From contig JAEVLN010000014.1 of assembly GCA_018350325.1 (NCBI GenBank), positions 1,204,001 to 1,268,000 on the forward strand: DNA of 64,000 nt, read 5' to 3'. Under the pieces are notes generated by a model. It saw only the letters and a program-made list of their open reading frames with translations. It was not told the origin of the DNA and made no database searches. The DNA is from Globodera rostochiensis (Eukaryota; Nematoda; Chromadorea; Rhabditida; Heteroderidae). Positions 21,174 through 34,700 of the stretch are shown piece after piece; positions within the stretch are counted from its first letter, which is position 1, and each line of letters starts with the position of its first letter. The translations under genes and the position numbers were made by a program.

Positions 21174-24100
21174 TCATTGGCGTTCGGTCAGCTGAACATA
21201 ATTGGCTGGGAACAGTCCGTAGCGACCTTTGCACACGCCGCGCCACCATCCGACATCGATCTGAGAACAAAAAAAAAACAAAAATTAAATAACCATGGTT
21301 ATGTGGTTAAGCTCAAAAAGCAGACTTTTTAAGTACTATAATTTGTGTATTTTTAATATGTTGGTGCCTTTTTTATGATTTTCTAAACACGGGCAAAGAA
21401 AGCGTTCACAAAATCCCAATTTTTATGAACTGGACTCTTTAGAAACCTGCTCAATGTCGGTGATCAAGTCGTTGACTTCGAAGCCAATTTCGTCGTCGTC
21501 CTGCCGTTCATACTCAAAAAGTGCGATCGCTGTCATTCCCACTGCTGCTGATGTGATCGGAAGAGCGGTGCCCTCGACGGAAGCCGCCGCCGCCGCCATT
21601 GGGGTTGGATCGGAGGGCGGCACATTTTGGTCAGCTTCCTCTGATGAATGTGCAGCAGCAACAGCAACGGTGATGCCATCATTCTCTACGTCGTCGGCAA
21701 CAATCGGAGGCAATTCGTATTGATGCTGCGATGTGACGTGCTTAAACTGAAAATATTAATTTCAAACTTAGTTGCAAAACACTAATTTTTCCCCAAATTT
21801 CCCTTTAAAACCAAAAATTTGAATTTAATTTAATTGTTTACCCCGTGTCGATGAATATTTTACCCGACAAACCAACCTGCTGTTGCCGTTCACCATATTC
21901 GCCAACTTCTTGCGTCGGATCCGCCGTCTCATCTGCCCATTCTGCGCTTTCTCCCAGCCGCCCCTCCTCCTCCTCTTCCTCCGCCTTTTCAAGCACAGCG
22001 GAGATGCGTTGCACTGCGCGAATGATGCCGCCGACACTTCCCATGGGAACGGTCAAAGCTTTAAGTTGCGGGCTTTCAGCAACAGTTGGCAAAACCTTGA
22101 AAAATGAGAATAAAGAAATGCTTACGAAAAATTTTAAAATAAAGTGCAAAATCAAAGAAAATAATATTGTCAAACGAACGGACGGACCTTAACCGGGGGC
22201 GGATGGGGTTCTGCCTCAACAGCAGCCGCTGCCGTTTCACTTTCGGTTGAATGATCATCAGCAGTGGAGCGCCTTTGCTGTTGTTGTTGTTCAAGTGATG
22301 TGGCAGCAGAAGTTGCATATGGCAAGCGAACACCTTCAATTTGCACAATAAATACCGGAATTAAAAAAAAAATTGCTTAAACTTTTTTCAATTGGCCAGG
22401 AAAGTGCAAACAATAAAAGCAGCACCGACCAATTGATGGGCGTTGTCGCGGCTGCTGTTGTTGAACGCTTTGCCCTCCCTCTTCGTTGACGCCGTCTTCG
22501 CTTTGCTTCGCCCATTGTTCATCCAATCGCTGCTGTCGTTGACGCTCCTCCGCCTCTTGTCGAAGTCGCAATTGCTCATCCTCGCGCTTCCTACGCTCGC
22601 GCTCCCCACGGGCACGGTCCAAATTCTGTTTTGTGTAATGGTGCTCAATTTTTAAAGCGGATTTAGCCACTGCGTTGTTCTCAAATTAAAAACCCTACTC
22701 GAAAAAAAATATCTGAATTTTTCAAAACTTAAGATTGTGAATGCGCCACCTGCTGATCTCCCTGCATGGCCATCTGTTCGAATTTGCTGCGCAGACTTTT
22801 GGCCGCCCCTTTGCATGTCTCAACCCCATCGGACTTTGACTGACTTTGTGCCGCTTCTTCTGTCGGTTTCGGCACTTCAATGGCTTGGCGTCCTCCTCCA
22901 ACTTCTCTCTGTTTTTCTTCCCAACCGAGCGCCGATTTGTCCTGTCGACCCGATTGGACTCCGAATTGACCGCCGAACCCTTTTTTATAGTCTAAAAAAT
23001 AAGTTTTAACAAATCTAATGTCGAAACACGGTCAGAGATTGATGCTTGCCTGTTTGACTTTCATGCTTCTCCACCTTTTCGTGTTCTTCCCATCCGAGCG
23101 CCGATTTGTCTCTCCGATCGGATTGGACTCCAAATTGACCACCAAACCCTTTCTTGTAATCTAAATAAGACTTGTTTGAGGCCACGGTTATGCATAATAT
23201 CCAAAAAGCCAACCTGTTTGACTCTCATGCGACTGCAATTTTTCACACTCATCCCATCCAAGTGCCGATTTGTCTTTCCGATCGGACTGCACACCAAATT
23301 GTCCACCGAAACCTTTCTTGTAATCTGAAGTTGAACAACAACTTGCTTAAAACGTTTTGCTCCCATTTGTTCCACACCTGTTTGACTTTCGTGCGGCTTT
23401 ACCTTCTCAACTTCTTCCCAGCCGAGCGCTGATTTGTCCCTTCGGTCGGACTGCACACCAAATTGTCCGCCAAAACCCTTTTTGTAGTCTGAAAAGCATC
23501 AAATTTAGTCACAAGTTTGATCATCACGCCTCAATTGGCAAGCAGTTTGTAGGTAAAGAATACCGGTTTGACTCTCGTGTTTTGCAACTTGTTCCCGCTC
23601 GTCCCACCCGGCCGCCGATTTGTCCTTCCGGTCCGATTGGATGCCGAACTGTCCACCAAAGCCCATTTTGTAATCTGAAAAAACGAAACGGAGTCAGTCC
23701 ATGTTCCAAAAATGAAGAATTTGTGGCCTTTTAGAACCAATTTTCTTTTCTTTCTTTTTTTTGGAAAAGTCCGTTTTAAACGCACGCACAACCTTTTTGG
23801 CTTTCATGTTTCTGCAATGTCTCGCGACTATCCCAGCCCAACGCCGACTTATCCACGCGGTCCGTTTGCACTCCGAACGCACCGCCAAAACCATGCGAAT
23901 AATCGCGCTGCGAGGCGTGCCCTTCGACTTTGCCCTGGTAATCAAAACCGACGGCGCACTAAAATAAGCGATGTTTAATTAATTTTTTAAAAAGATTAAT
24001 AAAACCTGATCGACACGGTCGTGTTGGACTCCGAATTTGCCACCATAACCGTCGCTAGGCTTCGGCATCAGCGCGAATTTTCTCTCCTAAAAGTTTAAAA

Positions 24101-24394
24101 TGAAGGTTGATTTGCACAAAAATCGCACAAACGGAAGGCACACCTTCTCAATTTGATCGCTTTTCAACACATCTTCACGCAATTTGTCAAGACTGATCGA
24201 TTCTTGGTGTCCCGACCCGGCCACTGTTTTTGCTCCCCACCGACCTTCTTTCTCGCTGACATTGTTCTGTTAAATGTGTAACCATTGCAGAGAAAAATGA
24301 CAAAACTCACAAGAAAGTCCGGATCCGTCTCCCAATCGTCCTCATCCTCCTGCGCAGGCTTTAGAGGTGGCGCCGGCTTCACTCCCAAAGACAT
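21174..24394 (-). CDS. CTTN: Cortactin / HS1 homologue
   Basis: Minus-strand gene of about fourteen exons. Cortactin binds Arp2/3 through an acidic N-terminus and F-actin through 37-residue repeats. The start [20 protein letters not shown] runs into WETDPDF, the DDW Arp2/3-binding acidic motif. Seven cortactin repeats follow: [85 protein letters not shown] and [14 protein letters not shown]. Most are on their own exon beginning at [15 protein letters not shown] charged helical region ([18 protein letters not shown]) and a Pro/Ala/Ser-rich linker come next. The SH3 domain is split over two exons: [19 protein letters not shown] and [20 protein letters not shown] with YVQL. The architecture is complete. 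Confidence 0.94.
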
Positions 24395-25081
24395 TTACAC
24401 GAATAAAAAAGGATGGGTCAAATTATGATAAAGTTTCGTCAAAGATTAAAAGCGATTCTAGGAAAGGCAAAAAACTATTTAGAAATGCTAAACAGAGCCC
24501 TGGTGATTTTGAAGAAATCCGAACTACCCGGGTTTTTGGACTCACCGAGCTGAAAAAATCCAGGGGTTTCTCTCATTTTCTAAATATTTTTTTTTGTCAG
24601 GATTTGAAAATAAATATATAAAGGAATCGTTTTAATAAAATATTTCGTTTAAAAATTGAAAAAAAGTGGAGCCCTTTCTGTCAAATCATTTCCGTAAATA
24701 TGGCCTATATGACGGCCCAAAAAATAGTCTTTTTGTGTTGGTTGAGGTTTTTGGATAAGTTTAAATTGCATATTTTAGCAATGAGTATTTGGCAAAAATA
24801 ATGCAAATATATTTTAATTTGATTTATTATCATCAAAAAAGCATTGCAACAACTTTATCTGCACCCGGATACGCAAATGGAAGTGCGCTTTATTGGCCGA
24901 AGCTTCCATTTGAGTGTCCAAGGCTTAACAGAGTATAAATGTAAATTGAGTGAATTTTATGGCTTCGATGCTTCATCTTCGGGTCCACACGGACGGCTCC
25001 AGATGAAAGACGAATTCCGTGTTGAAGCATCGTTTAAAAGTTGTTTCACCCGCTTCGATATTACGTCCCGTCAAGTCTCAA
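24395..25081. other. Spacer between cortactin and the ammonium transporter
   Basis: About 690 bp. The left part is AT-rich and probably contains the cortactin promoter. An open plus-strand stretch at 24844-25101 (LYLHPDTQMEVRFIGRS) has no start context, splice partners or recognised family. It overlaps the transporter's last exon on the opposite strand, so I do not call it a gene. Confidence 0.45.
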
Positions 25082-28000
25082 TTAAACGATGGAGTCGTTG
25101 ACGCGAATGTTGTGCCGATGCCGACGTTGTCTCGACCGGCCGCTTGAGTCCGAATCGCCAGCGGATTCTGGCCTTCGCATTCGTTGCGACATTTCATCAA
25201 ATCCATCGATGGCATGACGCTGCGTTGTCGTCGTTTGGGCAAACGAACGCGCCGAGAGTGGCGGACTGTGGCGTTGCTCGTGGAGCTGTACCTCATCAAC
25301 GGGCTGCTGCTGATGGGGCTGAACTCTGCTTAAATGGGAGAACGGGGGTAAAAGATCCCAACTTCCGGTTTTTGTTTCAGAATGGTAAAATGAACATTAT
25401 TGTGGCGAGCGTGATTCCCAAAGCTCCATTTTCCTACTAGAGTACGGACCGATCAAGATCTGATCAAAATCTTGATCGGTCCTCAAGTCCGGGCTCTATC
25501 TCCTACATATATTTTAACATTACGTATTCCTTCTCATCCGGCTCAACAGTCCGCCGCCCCTGGCGTCCCTGCTGCTGTTGGGGGGCTGTTGTGCATGGAC
25601 GGAGGCCGACGAGAACTGCTCCAACTCCGCCTCCTTCGCAGGCGGTTGCTGCTGAGTGTGCCATGCCATTATGTCGGCCATGGTGGACGCTGTTGGCGGT
25701 CGAATCACTGTGATCGGCTTTCCAAATGGAACAGAGCCGTTGCCGAGAACGCCTAATTTTGAAAATTGATTTTATTAACCGGTTAATTGACGAGACGGCT
25801 AATTGTACTAATAATGGAACCAGTTTTGAACTACTAGGACCAACAGGTTAAGCATATTTATGTTGAACTGACTGATCTGATCAGATTCCCCAGGCATTGT
25901 TCGATCACCATTTTGAATTCCACCCTCAATGTTCAACGACGTGTCGCTGTTGTTGTGTTGCTGCTGGTGCTGAATGGTGTGCATCGGGTGGACCCGGTAT
26001 GACGAGTGTATCGTCGGCGGCAACGAATTCTTCTCCCTTTCGATTTGGTGCCGTCTGCCGGAGCGAGGTCGTGCCGTCAGAGTGCCCCCGGAGGCGGAGG
26101 GCTGCTGAATGGAACCGCGGCGAAACACATCCAGCTTGACAGGGCCCAGCCGCAGGGACTCCAACTAAAAATGTTTGGAATTCATCCGGACATCAAAAAA
26201 TGATCGGAAAACCGAATAGCTCAAAACACAAGTCTGATCAGATCATTCTCTGATCACATAAAGGGGGGCCAACCCGGTGCTGCTGCTGCTGCCCGTCCGT
26301 CGATGACGGCGGCGGCATGTTCGGCCGCTGTCCGTCGGGTGCCATGGACGCATTTTCGCCCCGGGCGGCCGCCTCTTCCGCCAGCCGTCGCTCGCGGGAC
26401 AGCCGCGTTTTGCGCTTCCATTTGGCGACGAATTTCACCACACTATAGGCATTCCTTAAAGTTTTGCCTCGACCCGACGTGCCAACCCAAACATTCTCTG
26501 TCCCTCCTCGGCACATTTATTCAAAAAATTTTTGGCTTTTTCCTCAAAAAGTGCTTTATGTTTGTTGGCCACAAAGTTTGGCGTTGAATCGAAAAGGACT
26601 TAAGAAGGAGGAAGTATGGCCGAGGTCGTGGCAAATTGGTTTAGAAAATATTTGGATTATTGAAGAGAAATGTCGGCAATGAATTCCGATCGATCACTCA
26701 CCTCACATTCAGCTTCTTCTCAATGGAATATTTGGCAATGTTGTGTCCGGCCAGGCCGTGCTCGATCAGATCGGCGCCCAATTGCTCCTCGTATTTGGTC
26801 ATTCGAAGGCCCCAAGGGAATTGATTCATTGTCTGAGAAAGAATTGAATTTTGAATTAATTATTTAAGAGAGAATTAATTAAAATTGAATATAAATATTT
26901 GTCTGCTAACTGACCGCAAGTGAAACAAAAGTAACGACCAAAGAGAACACAAAAATGCACACAACGCAAAGTGCCTGGACGAGCAAAAGGTCAAAACTGC
27001 CCGAATAAATGAGCCCATTTTTGCCACCAGTGACCGGCATCTGAAACAAATTTGAGGACAAATGTTTAAGCATTATTCATAATCGGGCACAAATTTGCAC
27101 AAAAATGAATGAATGCACAAACATTCAAGCTGGCCATAAAGGGGTCCTCCTGGGAGAAGATGCCGACACTGAGCATGCCTGAAAAGGATGGTGGCTGATC
27201 CCGCGATTCCCCTGATCAAAAACATAGCTAGACCAAAGAATCGGCTTTGACTATGATCATTGTTAAAATAGAAAAAAGTCCAAACCCCAGGTGGCGCCAA
27301 CAACATGGACGGGAATGACGCCCACGGGGTCGTCGATTTCGAGCCGTTCAATGAGCGGGTAAATGGACAGTGCCAGTGCAGAACCGATGGAGCCGACCGC
27401 AATGCTGTCCAACGGCCGAATGGAGTGGCAGGCTAAAGAAAGGGGGGGGGGGACGTATTTGCTGAATAACTCTCTATGTTTGTCCCGCTTATTCTTAAGC
27501 TAATTGTAAAAAAGTGCCGGCCCTTTTCCCTTTCGCCGCTCACCGGCCGTCGTGGCCACCAGAGAGGCGAGCAGTCCGTCGATGAGCAAGTCAATTTGGC
27601 ACTTTCGGGTGAAGATCAACGAAATTATAATGGACGTGCAGCCGCCGCCCAGTGAACTCAAAAGGGTGACCATTGACGATCTGAGAAAAGTAACTGAAAT
27701 AATTGGGGGGGGGGGGCGTACTGCTCGAAATGGAAGAAATATCTTCAAAAGTTTAAATTTGCCTTGCGGCAAGACGCCATCGACCCCTGGCCACGCCCAT
27801 TGTGGTGCCCGTGTTGAAGGCCAACCAGCCCCACCAGAGCATGAAAGTGCCGAGCAGCGCGTTGGTCGGACTCAAAATAATTTATTTTTTTTTGGCATTT
27901 TTTTCTACGCCTTGGGGGTCGAATTTTAGGTAATTAAAATTACTTAAATTAATTTAATTAAATTAATTTATTATATTATTTTAAAAAATAATTTCCCCAC

Positions 28001-29486
28001 TTCGACATGTGCGCATTTCCGCGCTCGCCAAATCGCTTCTGTCGCGGCCTCAGATAAAGTGTGGCGGCGAGCCCCGCAACGCCGCCGACCAAATGGACAA
28101 CTGCGAATTAAAACATTTAATTGTTTAATTTGCCGATCCCGGGGTAGTCCAAAGGCTCGGGATTCCACTCCCGAATTCCTCCTTAAAATTCCAATTCCCC
28201 TCAGTCTGGCATCCCCTTGGGGGATTGTCGACGGCACCTGAGCATCCCGCTGCGTCCACACAGCCCAACTTCTTCAGAAAACCGTCCTCCGACCAAACCC
28301 CTTCAAAATAAGAATTTAAATCGGTCCAAATCGTTCGACATTCTCTCACAATGTGCAGAGATGGAGTGCACAATGGTCATGAGGAAGGTGATGACGATGT
28401 ACGGCTTCAGCCTGATGCGTTCGGCCATCGCCGCTGAACATTTTGAGGGAATTAATTCAGTTGCAATGCAATGAATGGCAAAGTTAGAGGAGGGAAAGAG
28501 GGCACCGGAAACAATTGTCGACGTGGTGGTGGCGAACGACATTTGGAAGAAGAACCTGGAATAGTGCCAAGCCTGGTCGGACGGCCTGCAAAAAAGTTTT
28601 GGTTTTGCAGTTCATTTTTTGTTCAGAAAGCACTGACTGTCCTTCCCGGTCCGGGTCATAAAAGAAGTGGCCAATTCCTGAAATCAATCAGCTGCACTCA
28701 AAGCATTTTGTGCACAGCTAACCAACCGATCACCGGATTTCGATACATTGTGCCGAAGGTGAAGCCTAAATGTGCCAAAAGCGGTAGATGAACGCGAGAC
28801 AAAAAGTGGTGATGGACTCACGCACCAAACCCGAACATCCAGTAACAAAGACCGCCAAACACAACGTCCACAATGTTTTTCACCTTCAACGTTTGTTGCT
28901 TATTTATAGTTAGCATCAATTAGGCATAAATTGGAAGCAACGGACAATGTTTTTGGAAAGAAACAGAATAGAGCCCAGCTCTCGGGAAGCTCTCGGGTCC
29001 GGGAAGTGATCGGGAGCTATTGGGAAGCGATCAAAAAGCGATCGGGAAGCGATCGCGTTAGCGTTTTCCGGGATACGGACGGAATCCCGACATTGGGCAC
29101 CGCCAAAGCAATTCTTAAGAGGTGTTTCTTGCGGGTGGCTAATATAAACTCCCGGAGGGGTCCCTTTTTGATGCTTCCAAAATGAATGCATTTCTTCAAG
29201 GCTTGCCATGATGTTGACTTCGTCCTTGGACGACACGCGGCCACTCTCCAGCAGACCAAACCCTAAAAACAAAGAAAAAAAAATTAAGTTGAATTGAATG
29301 CGACTGGCACAGACCTGAAACCATCGTCCATATCGAGAAGGAGCAGGAGATGAGCCAAATGCCGTCGTCCTGGAACCACGTGTTCGTCTCCTCCGTGTAC
29401 GGTATGTTTACGCCGGGCGGGTTGGCGTAACTGAAATTTGTTTTTTAATTTAATTTTAAATTGAAATTGCAGCACCTCGGGTCCAT
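25082..29486 (-). CDS. Ammonium transporter (Amt/Mep/Rh family)
   Basis: Minus-strand gene with many exons. Exon 1 is tiny (29486 to about 29476) and encodes MDPS; exon 2 begins [11 protein letters not shown]. Family segments in order are [109 protein letters not shown]-type sequence, [77 protein letters not shown] and [16 protein letters not shown]. They correspond to an eleven-helix Amt. The protein moves ammonium across the plasma membrane. The cytosolic C-terminus is unusually long, reaching [20 protein letters not shown] and then about 300 Gln/Ser/Arg-rich residues over four exons, the last ending [13 protein letters not shown] donor gtaatg at about 25523 and an in-phase acceptor support the last exon rather than the nearer in-frame stop. 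Confidence 0.88.
25446..25482. repeat. Perfect 14-bp inverted repeat (hairpin) in a transporter intron
   Basis: ggaccgatcaagat (25446-25459) and atcttgatcggtcc (25469-25482) are exact reverse complements around a 9-base spacer. It lies within the last intron of the ammonium transporter gene. Confidence 0.8.
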
Positions 29487-31794
29487 CCCTGCGGCGCTCC
29501 CTCAACTTCGGCAAAGACCCGTAAAGTTGTTGAACAATGCCCGGGGGGAGAGGCGGCCGATGGACGGGCGTTAACCCCGCGGCGATTGGTTGACGGGGGA
29601 CGGACGGACGGTCAAAAAAGGGCGACGGGCGGCGGAGGGGAGGGCAAAAAAGCGCAATAATTCATGCACTTTTTGGCAGCCTTTTTGTTTGTGGACTAAA
29701 AAAGATGGGTAAAATGAAAGCTTTTCGATGTCCGATCAAAGTTATAAAGCGGCCGCTGATCAATCAGAGCAAATCGCGTGACAAATGAATACACCGGACC
29801 CGACAAAGTGTCGACAGATCACTTCACTCATTTGTCAGTTACCCAACCAGCCGTTTCGGGTTGGTTCGACCAAAATAAATATTCGGTCGAATTCATTGGG
29901 GAATTTTTTTTGTTAAATTCGGAGGTCCTCAAATGTTAAAATATTCAAATGCATAATAAATAAACGCCGGCGCCAGCGAATTTCACAAAAAAATTCTCTC
30001 AAAATTTGCATTTTCCTTTTCGTCGGCGGACGGCTTTCTCTTTTTCGCTTCGCTTCCATTCTCTTAGCAACAGCAAGCCAAGCGCAGTCATTTCTCGGCA
30101 ACATTTTTAGGGAAAAGTTCAAAATTTGTCAACGAAACGTTACGCCAACCGACCGACCGATGGACGGCCCCCCCGGCGCCCCCTCCCCCCCTCCCCCGCT
30201 AATCGCTAATTTGTAAGCCAATCCCCTGCAATTTTTGTGTGTGTTTCTGATTTGTTCCCATTTTCTGTTAACAAATCGGAACATTCAGTCAAAAAGTGAT
30301 ATTCCCTCCCCCGTCACTAATTTTGGCCATTTCCAAAAAACAATTACGCAAATAAAATCACAAAAAAAAAGTCCAAAGGTTTTTTAGGAGCGGGCGAAAA
30401 GACTCGAGACTCAAAATTCTCGATAATTTGGCATCGTTCAGAGAAGATTTGGCGATGGGTTGGACAGCTGCTGACGATCAGACGGGCGCTGATAATGCTT
30501 TGAACTCTTCCCCCCCCCCGGGCGACCCTCCACAAATATTTGAACTCTTCCACAAAGCCCCCCCCCCTCTCCCCCCGGGCGACCCTCCACAAAATAATTG
30601 CCGTGCCGATTGTTAGCCCGTCGTTCCAATTGTTCAGGAGGCGGGGAATGAGGAAGTATTTATGCTTAATTTGAATTGGGTAACAAACGGGCAAATGTCA
30701 AGACAAAAGCGCCTGAGGGGAAGGGGGCGAGGAGGTAAAGCCGCTGGCATTTGGAGAGTCAGTCCGCCACAGATTGGATTGGATTTTGGCAGCGGGAGCA
30801 TTGCGTTGGAGTTGGGGGGGGGGAGTGGGGGGGGATAGAGGGGGGGGGGAATAGGGGGGGGGGAGTGAGTGAGTTATGCGCAAAGGCTTTGCCCCCGGGG
30901 GTGCCAACATTGCATATTTGCCGGAGGTATCAGTCAGCAGAAGGCGTGCGGGGAAATCAGCTCGCCGTCGTCAAGGAGCAGTCAGCGGAACGACTATAAA
31001 CAAAGTTTGGACTTAAACAATGAACGCTGGGGGCCAATCCTTCCGTCCTCTCCCCCGAGGGGCCGCCGCCTTTGAACAAATGCCTCCCAATGGCCAATGT
31101 GCCGTCGCCTTTTCCGACGACAAACGCGCGACTTTCCCACACACACGGCACGGTAAGGAAACGCGGCGAGTGAGCGGAGAAAGGCAAAAACCGAAACCCA
31201 ATTTTGTGACAAATTTTGATGGAATTAAGAGGCACAGTTAGACACAATGTTGAGGTTGTGGGGGGGGGGGCTACTTTCCACCCCCTCAGGGGGTGGAGAG
31301 GGGGGGAGGGTACTTTCCACCCCCTCGGGGGATGGAGACATGAACACCTGCCGCCGGGGATGAAGGGACCGACCAATTTGGATGGACAGCGCCGCACGGA
31401 CTGGTCCAAGCAGCACTTCCATTTGATTTGTGAGGGCTATCAACAACAACAAAAATCATTAACAACAATTAAATCATTAATTATTTCTGCTTAAATTTCC
31501 TCCTCGGAATTTGTTTTTAAAGCGTGTGGTGTGTTGAAATATAATGGACTAAACCTATTTAAATTCTTTAAAACAGAAAATGCAATTTTTGGTTGGACGT
31601 ACCGGCGAAAATCATTCTAAATTTTCAAATTCCCGGAGAATTAGAAATGCATTTATTTTGTTTGAAAAAAAACGGGCGAAATGAAAAAGCACCAAAAGTC
31701 GTGTCAATTGATAATGTCAATACAATAAAACGAAAAGTTACAATAAATGCGATTAAAACACTAAACAAAAATTGATAGGTAAATTGAATGTGAG
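29487..31794. other. 2.3-kb intergenic region rich in poly(G)/poly(C)
   Basis: No gene recognised. It contains the transporter promoter side and the helicase 3' flank. C-run/G-run sequences occur at 30165-30200, 30508-30582, 30813-30865, 31258-31330 and nearby. A direct duplication of about 35-40 bp (ttgaactcttcc ... gggcgaccctccacaaa) spans 30499-30600. Open frames here are Pro- or Gly-rich by-products of the runs. Confidence 0.6.
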
Positions 31795-34700
31795 TCAGCG
31801 CCAATCGGAATTTGCGAACCCGGAACCATACAGCCAATCGTCCTGATCCTCGTCCAACTCCTGCAAACAGAACGTTAAGGGTAAAACTTCCGTTTTGTTT
31901 TGTATTCTGATGGACCCTAATCACCCCCCCCGGGGTTAAATATTATTTATGGCCATTAGGCTTAAGCGACGTGCGCTGTTTTGCCCCATGGGTTTGTGTA
32001 AAAAGGCGTTTTTTACTTGTTGTACCCCCCGGCGACTGCCACCGGTCGTCGAGCATCGACTGCTGCTGTTTAAGTTGATGTTCAACTGCATTTCTTGTTC
32101 AGCATGTTGCTGAACTTCAGTCTCAAATTGTTGTTGGCCCTGCACCATTTCGTCCAGCCATTTGGGTCGTTGCTGATCGGCTGAACGGAGCTGCTAAAAA
32201 GTCATCATAATTTAACAAAACCCTTAGGGCACAGACAAAATGCCCCTTAAACAAAAAAGGTCAAAGTATTTGTAAACCCCCGGGGGGGGGGGGGGGAAAC
32301 GGACATCTCTCAGAAAGACGGCCATTTGCAGATCGTTCGGGTCCTCCGGGTTGAAGAACACAAACGCCTCGCCAACATTGCCCATTCGACCGACGCGTCC
32401 GACCCGGTGCACGTACTGTTCGTAACGATGCACGGGCGGCAATTCGTACAAAATCTGAACAAATAATTTGAAGAATAAATTAAAATGCAAAATCCGTCGA
32501 CCCCAAAGGGCTGCACGAATTGAAATGAATGGAATAATTAAGCTTTAATCATTTTTTTAATTATATATTTTGTTTCCGTGCAATCCTTCCGGGCATGCCG
32601 AATGGCGGCGGCAACACAAACCACGCGCGTGAGGTTGGGGATGTTCATGCCTCGAGCAATAATGTCGGTGCCCACCAAAACGTCATATTCGCCCGCATTG
32701 AACTGCGCCAACGCGTTGCTGCGTTGTTCCAGGGTTCGATGCCTAAATTAAAAAAATAAAAATAACAACAAATTTGTTCACACGTTGACCCCCAAGTTCT
32801 ATCTGGAATGCAACACAACATAACCAAAGAACAGCGTTTGAAAAAATAAACAAAAAAAATTGATGGTGGATAAGAGAATATTTTGTTTGTCACACGGACC
32901 CATTGATGCTGATGGCCCGGTAGCCGTAGTAGGCGAGCATTATGGCAATTCGGTCACAACGGCGACACTCATTCAAAAAGATCACCGTCTTTGTACAGCT
33001 TTGAACTGTTCCTAAAAAATTCCAAAAATTCAGACATCAAAAAATGCAACAAAATTTGTTTGAACGCATTTTGGACCCGGGATGATCTCTTAAAACTCTC
33101 CAACAAATGCCCACACCCACCGCCGTCCTGCAGCAAAATTTGTTGCAGTTTCTTCGCTTTTTCGTTGTTGCGTACGGTCGCCGAAATGACAATTTGCTGC
33201 ACATGCGACACACTCTGGTTGACGCCGGCTTCGACATGGTAAAAGTTGGCACGAAGAAACTGCTCGACAATTTCCTCGGAGTCCAAAGTGGCACTGAACA
33301 TCAACGTTCGGCATGGCTTCGATTTGTTCTAAAGACGGGACGAACTTGTGCCATTTGCCAAAGTGTGTTAAAGGCGCCCGGCAATCATTACAAAACAAAT
33401 CGAAATCTCTCAGAGTCTTCATAACAAAAAAACTCAATCATAACCCTCTTCAAAAAGTCCCACCTCACCACATTGGTCCATTGCCTCCTTTAGTACATTA
33501 AACACTCTCACAAATTCCGTGTCCTAAACCAACACACATTTATTAACACATCAATTTGTAAACCACCAGAGTTACACCGGATCGGACCCCGGGTCGGCTT
33601 TTCGGTTCTCCGAGTGAACCGATGCGATGCAACTCCGTCCGAATTAAATAAACAAATAAAAGAACACCGAGAAGAATTTGTCCGCTTCGTCGATCACCAA
33701 AAATTGGAGACAGTCCAAATCGACCAAACTCTTCGAAATGTAATCGCGCAGCCGACCGGGCGTAGACACCAGCACGTCACAGCCTTCACGCGTAATTTGA
33801 GCTTCGACGTGCAAATAGTGCACGGAGCCCATCATGACGACAACGCCAACACCGGTGTCTTAAATGGGGGGGGGGATGTGACAGTTGATCAGCAGAGACA
33901 ATAAAAGATGATAACCCATTCAAAATCCAAGAAAACTAACGGAACCCAATAATTCCAAACCATGAATAAAACTACCCCCCCCCCCTCTGCCAAAAAGCGC
34001 ACCTTTCGCAACAATTCGTGCCGTCTTGCCGATCTGTTGGACCAGTTCTTTGGTGTGCGCAACAATAATCGCTTTTGGCGACCGTCGCTTTGCTGCGGCG
34101 CGATCACCGGAACAGCTGAACTGCTCGAGTCGGGCGATGATCGGAATGAGAAAAGCGCCCGTCTTTCCCGACCCAGTGGACGACAGACAAAGCAAATCCT
34201 CTAAAATTGCCTTTTAATTTGCAACAAAACAAATTTTTTTTAGGCTTTTTTTATTGCATTTTTCTTAAACAATTTTTCATAAAGATGCCCGGCGTTTCCA
34301 AGGCGCCGCCGGGAAAAGTGAATTTATTAATGGAATTTGTAAAGAAAATTGACCCAAAAATTATTATTTTATATTACCCCCCCCCCTCCCTATATTTTTT
34401 TTCAAATTTCATACCATTTGTTTTCAAAATCAACGGAATGACGCGGCGTTGCACAGCGAACGGCCAAAGAAAACGAATTGAGCGCAAATTTTCAGCAATT
34501 TTTTCTGACAAATTGACCTCGTCAAAAGAGCTAAAATAACAAATTGATCAGAATTGATCAGAAAACATCCAACCTGATCAAATACTGATCGCCATCATTT
34601 TGCGCGCCGCCTCTAACAACGACCCGAATATTCTGATGACGCTCAAAGTCTGGCCCAATTTTCTGCTCATTCTGTTCAGAGACCAACTGACCAATGGACC

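Noticed and set aside
24844..25101. Plus-strand frame LYLHPDTQMEVRFIGRS
   Set aside because: No splice context or start, and it overlaps the last transporter exon on the other strand.
29913..30122. Lys/Arg-rich 69-codon minus-strand frame
   Set aside because: No partner exons, no known family, and it lies in an AT-rich spacer.
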